Shown: positions 46,686 through 56,396, counted from the first letter of the stretch. The stretch: 64,000 nucleotides of DNA from Fimbriiglobus ruber (GCF_002197845.1 NZ_NIDE01000008.1:558001-622000); one strand, 5' to 3'. The notes: a model not told the origin generated them from the letters alone. Program-made: numbers and translations.

Positions 46686-48425
46686 GTGTCCGGATGGCGT
46701 GTCGTTCGGGCCGGGGTGATCCTGGCCCCGGTGTTCGCGCTGGCCGGGGCCGGCATTTGGTTCGTCGCCCGCGAGTTCGGTCCGACCGCGCCCCCGCCCC
46801 ACGCGGAGGGGCGGTTGGTCGTCGTCGCCGTGTTCGACCAGATGCGCGGCGACTACCCGGACCGCTGGGCTCCGCTATTCGAGCGCGAGGGCTTCGAACG
46901 TGTGAAAGCCCACGGCGTCTGGTACTCGGACGCCCATCTCCCCTATGCGTGTACCGAAACCGGTCCCGGGCACGCATCAATCGCCACCGGCGTTCCGCCC
47001 TCGGTGCACGGAATCGTCGGCAACGAATGGTACGACCGGGCGAAGGGAAAGACGGTTTACTGCTCGTATGCCGACCGGGCTTACGAGCGGATTCCCGCCA
47101 ACCCGGCCGCCGGCTCGCGGGCGAGCGCGAAAGCCGGCACCGAGGGCGGGTTAGCCCCGACCCGCCTCCTGGTCCCGACCGTGGCCGACGCCCTCCGCGC
47201 GGCGACGAGCGGGAAGGGCCGGACGTTCAGTATCGCTCTCAAAGACCGCGCGGCCGTTCTGACCGCCGGCAAAGAACCGGACGGGTGCTATTGCTTCGAC
47301 ACCGCGACCGGACAATTTCACACCTCCGCGTACTACCGCGAACGGGTTCACCCGTGGGTCGAGCATTTCAATAAATCAGGCGTCGCCGACCAGTGGTTCG
47401 GCAAAGAATGGGATCCGTTCACGTCCCAGGCGCTTTACAACAAGTATGCCGGCCCGGACGACGTGGTCGGCGAGATGGCGGACGCGACCGGCGCCGGTCG
47501 GACGTTTCCACACCTCCTGAGTGCCGGCCTGACGGAACCCAGCAAGGCGTACTACGCGGCGGTCGAGGCGTCGCCGTTCGGGAACGAACTCGTGTGGTCC
47601 CTCGCGCGGTCCGCGATCGAGCAGGAAGAACTCGGCCGCGGCTCCGCCCCGGACCTGCTCTACCTCGGCTTCTCGTCGAACGACATCATCGGCCACGCCT
47701 TCGGCCCGGACTCGCACGAGGTTCTCGACGTCACCCTCCGGTCCGATAAGCTCGTCGCGCAGATGATCGAATACCTGAACGCGCAGGTCGGCCCGGGCCG
47801 GTACGCCCTCGTCATCACTGCGGACCACGGCGTCTGTCCGATGCCCGAGGTCGCCCAGAAGGATCACCCGGGAGCCGCCCGATTCAACCCGAAAGACTTC
47901 GGCGGACCGCTCGGCAAGGTGTTGGACTCGATGTACGGGGCTCAAGAATTGTCGCCCGGGCGGTGGGTCGAGAGTTATTCTTACCCCTGGGTCTACCTCA
48001 ACCAACGATTGATGACCGCCCAGGGCATCCCCGCCGTGGACGTGGAAGACGCGGCCGCCCAGTGGCTCGGGAATCGAGACTTTGCCAAAACGGCGTACAC
48101 GCGCACCTCCCTGGCAGGCCCGCCGCTCGCCGACCCGATCGGGCGATCGGTTCAACTCGGTTTCCACCCCGACCGCAGCGGTGACGTTTGCATTATTCCG
48201 AAGCCGTACCAGCTCCCGATCGGCGGGCCGATGGGGACCAACCACGGGAGCCCCTGGCCCTACGACACGCACGTACCGATCCTGGCGTGCGGCTGCGGCA
48301 TCCCCGGTCTGGGCAAGCAGACCAAACCCACCAGCGCTCTGCTCGTCGCGCCGATCGTGTGTCGGGCTCTTGGCATCGACCCGCCGGCCATACTAACTGA
48401 GAAGCTGCCGCCCGAGTTTGAATAA
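46686..48425 (+). CDS. Alkaline-phosphatase-superfamily protein (PafA/nucleotide pyrophosphatase type)
   Basis: A 579-residue phosphatase. GTG 46686 is preferred, with AGAGGA upstream and a signal anchor (residues 6-30) right after. It shows the metal ligand D51 in AVFDQMRGD, the probable Thr nucleophile in TETGPGHASIATG (about T92), N113 in VGNEWYD, and ITADHGVCPMPE plus GTNHGSPWPYDTHVPI near the end. These match the PafA-like monoesterase/phosphodiesterase branch, secreted to liberate phosphate. It follows the esterase gene by 68 bp, so the two may be co-transcribed. Confidence 0.92.
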   Translation: MSGWRVVRAGVILAPVFALAGAGIWFVAREFGPTAPPPHAEGRLVVVAVFDQMRGDYPDRWAPLFEREGFERVKAHGVWYSDAHLPYACTETGPGHASIATGVPPSVHGIVGNEWYDRAKGKTVYCSYADRAYERIPANPAAGSRASAKAGTEGGLAPTRLLVPTVADALRAATSGKGRTFSIALKDRAAVLTAGKEPDGCYCFDTATGQFHTSAYYRERVHPWVEHFNKSGVADQWFGKEWDPFTSQALYNKYAGPDDVVGEMADATGAGRTFPHLLSAGLTEPSKAYYAAVEASPFGNELVWSLARSAIEQEELGRGSAPDLLYLGFSSNDIIGHAFGPDSHEVLDVTLRSDKLVAQMIEYLNAQVGPGRYALVITADHGVCPMPEVAQKDHPGAARFNPKDFGGPLGKVLDSMYGAQELSPGRWVESYSYPWVYLNQRLMTAQGIPAVDVEDAAAQWLGNRDFAKTAYTRTSLAGPPLADPIGRSVQLGFHPDRSGDVCIIPKPYQLPIGGPMGTNHGSPWPYDTHVPILACGCGIPGLGKQTKPTSALLVAPIVCRALGIDPPAILTEKLPPEFE

Positions 48426-48526
48426 GAATGACGAGCAAGGTCGAACGACGGCTCGGGAAAAGCGCGTACTCGGAATCGCACTGAGACAGACTCGAATCCG
48501 GCGGCGGTTCGCGACGGGAGACCTGG

Positions 48527-48820
48527 ATGGAAAAGATTAGTGTCGGGATTGGCTTGATAATTGTGACCTGTGTGGTCGTCCTGATGGCTGGTTTCGTGGC
48601 GGCCGCGTGGTTCTTGCTCCGTCCCCTGGCCGTATCGCTCGGTCTCGTACGGTTGACACCCTACGATTACATGGTCCAGGCTTGGAAGGCCGAGCGCGCC
48701 GGACGATGGGAAGACGCCCTGGCAGCCTACGATCAGGCGCTTCGACTCGACCCATCGGATCAGGATACTCACGCCCGCCGCAACACCGTTCTCGAACACC
48801 TTTCGGACTTGGACGAATGA
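48527..48820 (+). CDS. Small membrane-anchored TPR protein
   Basis: A 97-residue protein starting at ATG 48527. One transmembrane helix (residues ~5-33) is followed by a single tetratricopeptide unit (AWKAERAGRWEDALAAYDQALRLDP). Function is unknown. It may be a scaffold for a membrane complex. It lies 101 bp after the phosphatase gene. Confidence 0.75.
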   Translation: MEKISVGIGLIIVTCVVVLMAGFVAAAWFLLRPLAVSLGLVRLTPYDYMVQAWKAERAGRWEDALAAYDQALRLDPSDQDTHARRNTVLEHLSDLDE

Positions 48821-48930
48821 TTGCTGCCTCGGCAATCGCTAGTTGAGACGTCCTTCAGCCCGCCTAGACAGCGTTACCGCGGGTCGGCTAAACTGCCCTC
48901 CTTTGAGATCGACCCACGGAGGGAAGTGCT

Positions 48931-49914
48931 GTGCATGAATTGAGTTTGGTCACGGGCGGGGCCGGGTTCATCGGGTCGCATCTCGTGGACGCGCTCGCTC
49001 GAACCGGCCGCACGGTCCGCGTGTTCGACGACTTCAGCACCGGCCTCCGCAATAACCTGGCTCATCATGAGGGGGGCCGGGTTGATGTCGTTGAAGGCAG
49101 CCTGACCGACCCGGCCGCCGTCGCCCGGGCGGTCCGCGGGGCCTCGGTGATCTACCACCTCGGCGCGCTGGCGTCCGTCGCCCGGAGCGTCGAGAACCCG
49201 ATTGCCACCCACGAAGCCTGCGTCACCGGCACCCTCAACTTGCTCGACGCCGCCCGCAAGAATGGCGTCCGCCGGGTCGTTTACGCGGCGAGTTCCAGCG
49301 CGTACGGCGGGGCGACCCAAGCGGGCGGTTCGGCCGGCGCGCAGTCGGTCGACCAACTCCCGGCCACCCGGTCGCCCTACGCGGCAGCTAAACTGGCCGG
49401 CGAACTGTACATGCAAGCGTTTGCCGCGACCTACGGCGTCGAGACGGTGCGGCTGCGGTTCTTCAACATCTTCGGCCCCCGCCAGCGGGCGGACAGCCCG
49501 TACTCGGGCGTCATCGCCCTGTTCGTGGCCGCGATCGCCCGCGGCGACGTGCCGACCGTTCAGGGCGACGGGTTGCAATCGCGGGACTTCACTTATGTGG
49601 CGAACGCGGTCCAGGCCTTGATGAAAGCGGCCGAGGCACCGGACGTGTCCGGAAACGTCTACAACGTCGGCACCGGGCGGAGCGTGACCGTCCTCCAGTT
49701 GATCGGCGAGTTGAACCGCATCTTCGGCACCGACTACCACCCCGTCCACGGCTCGTCTCGTCCTGGTGATGTTCGCTTCTCCCGTGCCGACATCCGCCGG
49801 ACCCGCGAGGAACTGGGCTACGACCCGACCGCGACATTCGAGGACGGCCTGCGGAAGACGGTGGCGTGGTACCTGGAATCGACCGGGGCGTTTCGCCAGT
49901 TAGCATCGGTGTGA
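48931..49914 (+). CDS. NAD-dependent epimerase/dehydratase (UDP-sugar 4-epimerase-like)
   Basis: A 327-residue extended short-chain dehydrogenase. GTG 48931 is chosen because GGAGGGA lies just upstream and the NAD-binding GGAGFIG (residues 9-15) begins at once. The catalytic residues are Y150 and K154 in SPYAAAK, with a Ser in ASSSAYGG. The closest type is UDP-glucose/N-acetylglucosamine 4-epimerase, supplying activated sugars for surface glycans. The substrate cannot be fixed from sequence alone. Confidence 0.92.
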   Translation: MHELSLVTGGAGFIGSHLVDALARTGRTVRVFDDFSTGLRNNLAHHEGGRVDVVEGSLTDPAAVARAVRGASVIYHLGALASVARSVENPIATHEACVTGTLNLLDAARKNGVRRVVYAASSSAYGGATQAGGSAGAQSVDQLPATRSPYAAAKLAGELYMQAFAATYGVETVRLRFFNIFGPRQRADSPYSGVIALFVAAIARGDVPTVQGDGLQSRDFTYVANAVQALMKAAEAPDVSGNVYNVGTGRSVTVLQLIGELNRIFGTDYHPVHGSSRPGDVRFSRADIRRTREELGYDPTATFEDGLRKTVAWYLESTGAFRQLASV

Positions 49915-49992
49915 ACGCCGGATCATTGGTAGCGCAACGCCCTCTTTGACTGACCACACTGCAATGATCGTAAGGAGTCGCAGGAAGAAGAC

Positions 49993-50253
49993 ATGATGGC
50001 ATCATTGCGACCGTACTCCAGTGAATTGCTCGCTCAGGTGCCAGCGGTCGTGTTCGCGTGCCTTCGTCCGGGGGAGTTACGTATCCTCTTACATCCCGGC
50101 TCCGGCATGGCGAACGGCGGCGCACCACACGACGTGCCGGCCGCTCTCGTACCACCGGACCTGTGGGTGCCTAATACGCCGTTGTGGGTTCAGCTCGACG
50201 TCGACCTTCGTGTTGTTCGGGTCTGGCGTCGTGTGGTGTTGGTGGAAGGGTGA
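49993..50253 (+). CDS. Small hypothetical protein
   Basis: An 86-residue frame starting at ATG 49993, preceded by AGGAAGAAG. It reads as a globular protein, rich in Pro/Val/Leu with VPPDLWVPNTPLWVQLD and a beta-strand-like end. No family was recognised. Good start context and sensible composition support it as a gene. It is followed by a ~330-bp gap. Confidence 0.5.
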   Translation: MMASLRPYSSELLAQVPAVVFACLRPGELRILLHPGSGMANGGAPHDVPAALVPPDLWVPNTPLWVQLDVDLRVVRVWRRVVLVEG

Positions 50254-50351
50254 ACAGGTCGAGTCAACTCATCTAATGGAGCGAACATCGCCTTCATCGG
50301 CGGGGTGGTGTCGGGATCTCGATGCGATCGTGGTCCACGCGCGGATTCGCT

Positions 50352-50407
50352 CACGCACCCCGTTACAGGGCGCGTCGGCGGGCGGCAGGGTACACAGACC
50401 GGTTCTC
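50352..50407. repeat. Direct repeat copy 1 (56 bp)
   Basis: This copy matches 50928-50982 with only scattered differences over ~55 bp. The two copies flank the small gene at 50583-50909. The rest of the gap 50254-50582 shows no gene. Confidence 0.75.
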
Positions 50408-50582
50408 GCGCTCGGTAGAACGCCGCATAGATCTTCCACGAGCATCTCGCTGACGGACACGGGCGATACCGGGGGTGCGCGGGCGTCTCCGGCCGGCTGT
50501 TATGCCTGGAGTTGCCAGTGTGTGGTAGGCCGAGAAGCGGAAAACACACGATCCAAGGCCACTGCAAGCCCCGGCCTCTCTC

Positions 50583-50909
50583 ATGATCAGACACCGACGC
50601 GGTTACCTGCGCAAACACCTGGGGGCGTTCGGGGAGTCGATGCTGGTCCGCGAGGTCGGGCTGTACGAATACCTGGGCCTGCAATATCCGCCCGTGTTGT
50701 GGAATGGATTCCCGGAACAAGCCCTGGCCGACTGGTACCGCGAGCGTGACGCGATTCTGGCCGCGACGTTGCAGACGGATACACTCTGGCTCTGGCGCGA
50801 AGTCGATTGGGATGACATCGTTGACGGAGCACCGTATGATCGTGGCGGACTGGCGGTCATGCGTGCGGGCAGGGTCAACGAGGTTTGGCTGGTCTGGGAA
50901 GGTTATTAA
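50583..50909 (+). CDS. Small hypothetical protein between direct repeats
   Basis: A 108-residue frame starting at ATG 50583. It looks like a folded soluble protein (YLGLQYPPVLWNGFPEQALA, DTLWLWREVDWDDIVDG) with many aromatic residues. The start has only a weak ribosome binding site. No family was recognised. Its position between two direct repeats suggests a small mobile or duplicated cassette. Confidence 0.5.
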   Translation: MIRHRRGYLRKHLGAFGESMLVREVGLYEYLGLQYPPVLWNGFPEQALADWYRERDAILAATLQTDTLWLWREVDWDDIVDGAPYDRGGLAVMRAGRVNEVWLVWEGY

Positions 50910-50927
50910 TCGCGAGCGGTCTTCGCG

Positions 50928-50982
50928 CACGCACCCCGTTGCAGGACGTGTCGGCGGGCGGTAGGGTACAGAGACGGCTCTC
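50928..50982. repeat. Direct repeat copy 2 (55 bp)
   Basis: Second copy of the repeat at 50352-50407, in the same orientation, 35 bp before the start of the TPR/metallopeptidase gene. Confidence 0.75.
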
Positions 50983-51017
50983 CCGTCCACCCAACCGCCC
51001 GCGCGAGATCGTCCCCG

Positions 51018-53741
51018 ATGCGCACCCTGGTTCTCGTCTTTTTCTTCGCCGCATTCGCGATCGTACTTCCCGTTTCCCCGACCCGCACGACGGCCGAAGA
51101 CAAGAAGGCCGCTCCTGGTAAGAAACCGCCTGGCCCGTTGGCCGAAGCCCGGCAGCGGCTTCTCAAGGGGAATTACGAAGAAGCGCGGGAGGCTTACGAA
51201 GAAGTCGCCACCAAAAAAGCCGCAGCCAAGCCCGGGGCGGCCATCGGCATCAGCCGGACGTTCCGAGCCGTCGGTGAATACGACAAGGCCCTCGCGGCAC
51301 TCGACGCGGCGGTGAAGGAATTTCCCGACGACCCGGACGTGACCGCCGCCCGCGCGGACCTGCTCTACGACCTCGGCCGGTGGGACGACGCCGCGAAGGC
51401 TGCGGAAGCCGTGCTAGCCAAGCACCCCGACCACCTCTCCGCCAAGTGGACCCAGGCCCGCGTCCTCCGCGACATCGGCAAGACCGACGACGCCGACAAG
51501 TTGTTCCGCGCGATCGTCCGGTACTACACCGCCCGCAGCAACGCAGACAACGACATCACCGACCCGGACGAACTGCTCGTCGTCGCGGCCGCCGGGGCGG
51601 AGAACGCCCGGTGGCACAACTTGTCCCGGCAGTTCAGCTTCATCCTCAACGAAGTCATCAAGGACGCGCTCCAGTTCGAGCCGGACCTCTGGCCCGCCGA
51701 GGTGATGGCCGGCACGATGCTGCTCGAAAAGTACAACCGGCCTGACGCCGTCGAAGCCTTCGACAAAGCCCTCAAAATCAACCCGAAGTGTGCCGACGCT
51801 CTCGTCGGGAAAGGGCTGGCCGCGCTTCAGAAATTCGAGCTGAAGGACGTCGAACAGTACGCGGACCACGCGCTCAAAATCAACTCGCGCCACACAGCCG
51901 CGCTGCGGCTCAAGGCCGATGTGTACCTGATCGCTAGCGACTGGGCGGCCGCCGAAAAGCTGTTTAACAAGGCCCGGGAGGTCAACCCTCGCGACTCGGT
52001 CACGCTCGGTCGGCTCGCCGCCGTGTACGTTCTCCAACGCCGGACCGCCGACTTCGACAAACTCGTCGCCGACGTCAAGGCGTTCGACCCGCGACCCGGC
52101 GTGTTCTACTACGAACTCGGCGACTGCCTGGAAGAGCGCAAGCGGTACGACAAGGCCGAGGAGTATTACAAGATTGCCGCCGAGCTGCGGCCGATGCTCG
52201 CCGGCCCGCGCACCGGCCTTGCCATGCTCCAGCTCCGGCTCGGCCACGAAAAGGCGGCCCGCGCCCTGCTCGACAAGGCGATCGAAGCCGACCCGTTCAA
52301 CGTCCGCGTGGCGAACTCGATCAAGGTGATGAAGCACATCGATAAGTACGAGACGATCACCACTCCCCACTACGAACTGCGGTACGACCCGACGAAAGAC
52401 AAAATCCTTGCCGAGTTCGTTGCCGACTATCTGGAAGAGTCGCACACCGAACTCAAACGGCAGTTCGGCTACGAGCCCGCGGGCAAGATCCTGATCGAGG
52501 TCTTCAGCACGCACGAAATGTTCAGCGGGCGGACGGTCGGGCTGCCGGACCTGCACACGATCGGCGCCTGTACCGGACGGGTGGTGGCGATGGCGTCCCC
52601 TGCCGCGAAGGGGGTGCGCAAGCCGTTCAACTGGGGCCGGGTGATCCGCCACGAACTCACGCACGTTTTCAACCTCGCCCAGACCGATTTCCAGTGCCCG
52701 CACTGGCTGACCGAGGGCCTGGCCGTCCGCAACGAGGAGATGGCCCGCCCGGTCATGTGGACGACGATCCTCCGCGACCACCTGGCGTCGGACGAACTGT
52801 TCACACTCGACACCGTCATGCTCGGCTTCGTCCGCCCCAAGGGACCGGACGAATGGACGCTGGCATATTGCCAGAGCCAGTTGTACGTCGAGTATCTGGT
52901 CAAGACTTATGGGGAAGCGTGCGTCGGCAAACTGCTCACCGCGTTCCACGACGGGGCGGACACCGGGGCCGCAATCCGGTCGGCGTGCGGCGTGGACAAG
53001 GCGGCCGTCGAGACCGGATACCGGGCTTATATCAAAGAGATCGTGAAGCCGTTCCAGGGAAAGTCGGCGAAGAAGAAAGAGGAGAAGCCGCTCACGTTCG
53101 AGGAGTTGACTGAGGCCCAAGAGAAGGATCCGGACGATCCCGACCTCGCCGCCCGGCTCGCGGACCAACTCTTCCGCCGGAATAAAGCCTCGGAAGCCCG
53201 AAAGCTGGCCGACGCCGCCATCGCCAAACAGAAGGGCCACGCCCTCGCATCGATCGTCAAGTCGCGCCTGCTATCTCGGGCGGGCGACGACGACGCGGCC
53301 AAGGTGGTTCTCGAAGACGCGCTCAAACTGAACCCGGACGAGCCCCGCATCCTGCTCGCCCTCGGGCACCTGTACACGGACGCCAAGGATTACCCGAAGG
53401 CCGCCGAGGTACTCGAACACGGCCGCAAGGTCTCGCCGCTCGACGGGGACTGGCTCGAACAACTCACGCGGCTGTACAAGACGTCCGGCGAAAACGACAA
53501 GCTTCTCGACGTCCTGAAGGAAGTCGTCTCGCACGACCCGGACGAACTCGACGGCCGGATCAAACTCGCCCGCGTGAGTCTGGACGTCGGCAAGCCGGAC
53601 GTGGCGGAGAAGTACGCCCGGGAAGCGATCCAGATCGACGTCAACAACGAAGACGCTCGCAAGGTGTTGATCGAGGCACTGAAGGGGCAGAGCAAGGCCG
53701 CCGAGGTCGAGAAACTGCTCAAACGGTTCGGGACTTCGTGA
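51018..53741 (+). CDS. Secreted TPR protein with zinc-metallopeptidase (peptidase MA-like) domain
   Basis: A 907-residue protein with a signal peptide (residues 1-28). TPR repeats cover ~35-440. A gluzincin domain (~455-680) has H545-E546-L-T-H549 and the third ligand E566 in HWLTEGLAV, so zinc binding looks intact. More TPR units follow to the end. The arrangement resembles the peptidase MA family found in many environmental bacteria. It probably acts in the periplasm on proteins brought in by the TPR arms; substrates are unknown. Confidence 0.9.
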   Translation: MRTLVLVFFFAAFAIVLPVSPTRTTAEDKKAAPGKKPPGPLAEARQRLLKGNYEEAREAYEEVATKKAAAKPGAAIGISRTFRAVGEYDKALAALDAAVKEFPDDPDVTAARADLLYDLGRWDDAAKAAEAVLAKHPDHLSAKWTQARVLRDIGKTDDADKLFRAIVRYYTARSNADNDITDPDELLVVAAAGAENARWHNLSRQFSFILNEVIKDALQFEPDLWPAEVMAGTMLLEKYNRPDAVEAFDKALKINPKCADALVGKGLAALQKFELKDVEQYADHALKINSRHTAALRLKADVYLIASDWAAAEKLFNKAREVNPRDSVTLGRLAAVYVLQRRTADFDKLVADVKAFDPRPGVFYYELGDCLEERKRYDKAEEYYKIAAELRPMLAGPRTGLAMLQLRLGHEKAARALLDKAIEADPFNVRVANSIKVMKHIDKYETITTPHYELRYDPTKDKILAEFVADYLEESHTELKRQFGYEPAGKILIEVFSTHEMFSGRTVGLPDLHTIGACTGRVVAMASPAAKGVRKPFNWGRVIRHELTHVFNLAQTDFQCPHWLTEGLAVRNEEMARPVMWTTILRDHLASDELFTLDTVMLGFVRPKGPDEWTLAYCQSQLYVEYLVKTYGEACVGKLLTAFHDGADTGAAIRSACGVDKAAVETGYRAYIKEIVKPFQGKSAKKKEEKPLTFEELTEAQEKDPDDPDLAARLADQLFRRNKASEARKLADAAIAKQKGHALASIVKSRLLSRAGDDDAAKVVLEDALKLNPDEPRILLALGHLYTDAKDYPKAAEVLEHGRKVSPLDGDWLEQLTRLYKTSGENDKLLDVLKEVVSHDPDELDGRIKLARVSLDVGKPDVAEKYAREAIQIDVNNEDARKVLIEALKGQSKAAEVEKLLKRFGTS

Positions 53742-53798
53742 GAGGTTAATTGACGATATCAAACGAAATTGCGATCGGTTTTCAGTGCGGCCCCGCCT

Positions 53799-54147
53799 CG
53801 ATAGCCGTGGCGCCCCGCTGGCCCCAAAACCGGGGTTTCAGCGCAATAAATGCAAAAAATGCGGCTCATGAGGCGACCGAGGTGGGAGGGCGTAACCATC
53901 GCGCCTCAATAGCCCCCCGCACTCGCGCTCGGCGCGGGTCTCCGACCCCGCCGTTCGGCCCGACCGCAGGTCTCCCTGCCCGACGCACGCCGCACGGGAT
54001 ACCGACCGGATGGGCCGCGCCGTGGGACGTGAGACCTGCGGTCGGGCCGAATGGCGGGGTCGGAGACCCGCGCCGAGCGCCAGTGCGATAGCTGGGGCGC
54101 CCCCGCCGCCCAAAACAGGGGTTTCAGCGCAATAAATGCAAAAAATG
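53799..54147. repeat. Direct repeats flanking MITE-like element copy 1
   Basis: Segments 53799-53861 and 54086-54147 are direct repeats of ~62 bp; their last 37 bp differ by one base and end in an AT-rich GCAATAAATGCAAAAAATG. They bracket the palindromic element at 53862-54085. The 440-bp gap 53742-54181 therefore consists largely of repeats and holds no gene. Confidence 0.8.
53862..54085 (+). mobile_element. MITE-like palindromic element, copy 1
   Basis: The core is an inverted repeat with 50-bp arms at 53925-53974 and 54031-54080 (one mismatch). A conserved left flank begins CGGCTCATGAGGC near 53862. A second, inverted copy is at 56126-56346, and even the spacers between the arms align. 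No protein is encoded, which fits a non-autonomous mobile element or high-copy repeat. Confidence 0.75.
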
Positions 54148-54181
54148 GACCACGTCGGCCACGACTCGACTGCCGAATGCT

Positions 54182-55222
54182 TTACTGGCCGGTTTCGGGC
54201 AACACCTTTTCTGGTTCCGCGAATACGGCCGGGACGCCACCGGTGTGAATGAAAATGAGAACAGCGCCGGGGCGATACCTTTCCGCACGGACATCGGCGA
54301 TCACCGCGGCCAGAGCCTTGGCCGTGTACACCGGGTCGAGGAGGATCGCCTCGGTCGTGGCGCAGAGGCGAAGTGCCTCGCGCCCGGCCGCGGATGGCAG
54401 TCCGTAGCCCGGGGCAATGTACGATTCGTCCGCGTCGATTTCGACGGCCGTTAGGCGGTGGAGTAGGCCGAGCATTTCGGCCGCGCTGTTCGCGTCGGCG
54501 GCGGTCGCCGTCGGGATGTGCCACGGCCAACCCATCGGACAGATGAGGCGGGCCGGGCACGTTAAGCCGAGCAATTTCTTGCCGAGGGCGACACCTGCCC
54601 CGGTTCCCCCGGACGACGACACGTAGAGCGCATCCGGCGTCAGCCCGTTTTCTTTCAGTTGTTCGGCGATCTCGGCCACGCACAGCGCGTAACTGACCGC
54701 AGCCAGCGGTACGACACGGGGGCGGTGCCAGAAGTAGGGCTTCCGTCCGGCGGCCCGGAACTCTTCGGCTTTCGCGGCCAGCAACTCGTCCAGTTCCGGG
54801 CCGATCGCCGCGTCGGTGAATTCGACGTGCGCACCGACCAGGTAATCGAGGAGCAGATTCCCTTGCGGCTCCGTCTTGTAGTTCATTCGGCTCAGGTATA
54901 AACGGCACTCCAGTCCCAGCTTGGCACAGCCGGCGGCCGTCTGCCGGCAATTGTTCGACTGGACGCCCGCCCCCCAAACGAGCATGTCGCACCCGCGGTC
55001 GACGGCGTCGCCGAGCAAGAATTCGTTGTGCCGTGCTTTGTTCCCCCCGAGCAGCAGACCGGTGCAATCGTCCCGCTTGATAAACACGCGCACCCCGCCG
55101 CCGATGGCGGCAGCCAGGCGAGGGGCTTCTTCAAGTGGCGTGGGCAGGTGGGCGAGTCGGACCCGCGGCAACCGCGCGGCCGCGGTGTGGACGTCTCGCG
55201 GCGACAGGACGCGGTCGGACAT
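54182..55222 (-). CDS. PLP-dependent D-cysteine desulfhydrase/ACC deaminase-family enzyme
   Basis: A 346-residue fold-type II PLP enzyme. The cofactor lysine is K62 in LLLGGNKARHNEF; SSSGGTGAGVALG binds the phosphate. The family includes D-cysteine desulfhydrase, L-cysteate lyase and 1-aminocyclopropane-1-carboxylate deaminase; KRDDCTGLLLGGNK is most like D-cysteine desulfhydrase, but the substrate is uncertain. The gene is intact though enclosed by two inverted copies of a repeat element. Confidence 0.88.
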   Translation of the reverse strand: MSDRVLSPRDVHTAAARLPRVRLAHLPTPLEEAPRLAAAIGGGVRVFIKRDDCTGLLLGGNKARHNEFLLGDAVDRGCDMLVWGAGVQSNNCRQTAAGCAKLGLECRLYLSRMNYKTEPQGNLLLDYLVGAHVEFTDAAIGPELDELLAAKAEEFRAAGRKPYFWHRPRVVPLAAVSYALCVAEIAEQLKENGLTPDALYVSSSGGTGAGVALGKKLLGLTCPARLICPMGWPWHIPTATAADANSAAEMLGLLHRLTAVEIDADESYIAPGYGLPSAAGREALRLCATTEAILLDPVYTAKALAAVIADVRAERYRPGAVLIFIHTGGVPAVFAEPEKVLPETGQ

Positions 55223-55359
55223 CGGTTGCTCCGTTGCGGTAGTCGGGATGAATGGTTTCGGGGCATTTTCCGGCGCGGTTCGGATGCGGGCAAGACCCGC
55301 GGCGAAAGAGACGAAACGCGCTCAGAATGGACGTAAAAGAACAACGGCCCGGCAGAAGG

Positions 55360-56125
55360 CTATACGGAGTGCAAGTATTGTTCTTCAAGTGTTTTGAGCA
55401 AAATGGGGCGTTTTTTCTTGGAGCGAGCCTGACGCATCACTTTTCGCCGCTGGATGGCCTCTTGCTCATCTGAGGGGAGCTTGGCGTCGCGGTATCCCAG
55501 CAACTCCGTGGCCGTCAAGGCTTCGCCATCTTTGTGCGCGTCCGGCACGGGCATCAAACTCGCCCCTTCTTGCACCAATCGTACCCCCGCATGCTGTCGA
55601 CCGTGGATGTGACGCGCATGACTTTTGGGCAACCGGAACCAACACTCCAACTCCAGGTTATCCCACGGAAGATTTTCACGTTCCCACCCGCGAACAGGCT
55701 CACCACGAACGACGCCATCATCACCGCCATCCGTTGGCGTCGCGGATCGTTGCGCGACGTCAGGCGACGACTCAAACGATCAAATGGCTTGCGACGCGTG
55801 GCATTGCTTCCACGCGTTGGGTCCAGAGTCGCAGCGATCGTCTTCACTTCCCGAGCGTACTCGCGGATCGTTTTCTGCTCCTGGGCCACCGCTGCCAAAC
55901 CGCGGTCGATGCCGCCCGCCAGACGCTTCAGTTGACCCTCCGCGCGTCCCCCTTTTTTGGCGCCCAGGTTCCGCTGGAGCGACGCGCGAACATCTTGGAG
56001 GGCCTCGGCCATCCGCAACCCGGGTGGGTGCAACGGCCCTCCTTGACTGTCGTTGAGGATACCCCGCACCGCACCACAATAGCGCAACACCACTTCCGCG
56101 GCGACATCCGGGGCTTTGTTCGCCC
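55360..56125 (-). pseudogene. Decayed transposase-like gene, C-terminal part
   Basis: Two overlapping minus-strand frames join into one sensible protein if a frameshift near 55690 is assumed. The first part reads VVLRYCGAVRGILND, then LRMAEALQDVRASLQRN, a helical section and RQRMAVMMASFVVSLFAGG. The second reads ENLPWDNLELECWFRLPKSH, then ARHIHGRQHAGVRLVQEG and ends KKKRPILLKTLEEQYL. The pattern recalls a transposase C-terminus from planctomycetes and cyanobacteria, from memory only. Its N-terminal part is missing, cut by the palindromic element at 56126. No terminal repeats of its own were found. Confidence 0.55.
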
Positions 56126-56346
56126 TCACCGGCGCTTGGCGTGGGTCTCCGACCCCGCCGTTCGGCCCGACCGCAGGTCTCCCGTTCCACGACGTGTGCC
56201 CATCCGGGCGGTGTCCCATACGGCGCGTCGGGAGGTGAGACCTGCGGTCGGGCCGAACGGCGGGGTCGGAGACCCGCGCCGAGCGCCGGTAGGGGTCATT
56301 GCGGTGGGATGGTTACACCCTTCCACCTCTGCAGCCTCGTGAGCCG
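56126..56346 (-). mobile_element. MITE-like palindromic element, copy 2 (inverted)
   Basis: Arms 56131-56181 and 56237-56287 form a ~51-bp inverted repeat with a few mismatches. The spacer and the flank to 56346 align with copy 1 only when reversed. It abuts the truncated transposase-like gene. Two inverted copies thus enclose the PLP-enzyme gene and the transposase remnant. Confidence 0.75.
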
Positions 56347-56357
56347 GACTCTGTTAA

Positions 56358-56396
56358 ACAAGACGGCCGGGGCCTTGATCGCCCCGGCCGTCTTGT
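56358..56396 (-). terminator. Terminator hairpin of the giant surface-protein gene
   Basis: Perfect 16-bp arms (56358-56373, 56381-56396) around a 7-nt loop, 22 bp beyond the stop codon of the giant gene on the minus strand. A short TTTAACAG follows on that strand, so it is a reasonable intrinsic terminator. Confidence 0.8.

Noticed and set aside
53838-55067. 409-residue minus-strand frame overlapping the PLP enzyme gene
   Set aside because: Arg-rich and running through palindromic repeats; the PLP enzyme in the other frame has all family motifs.
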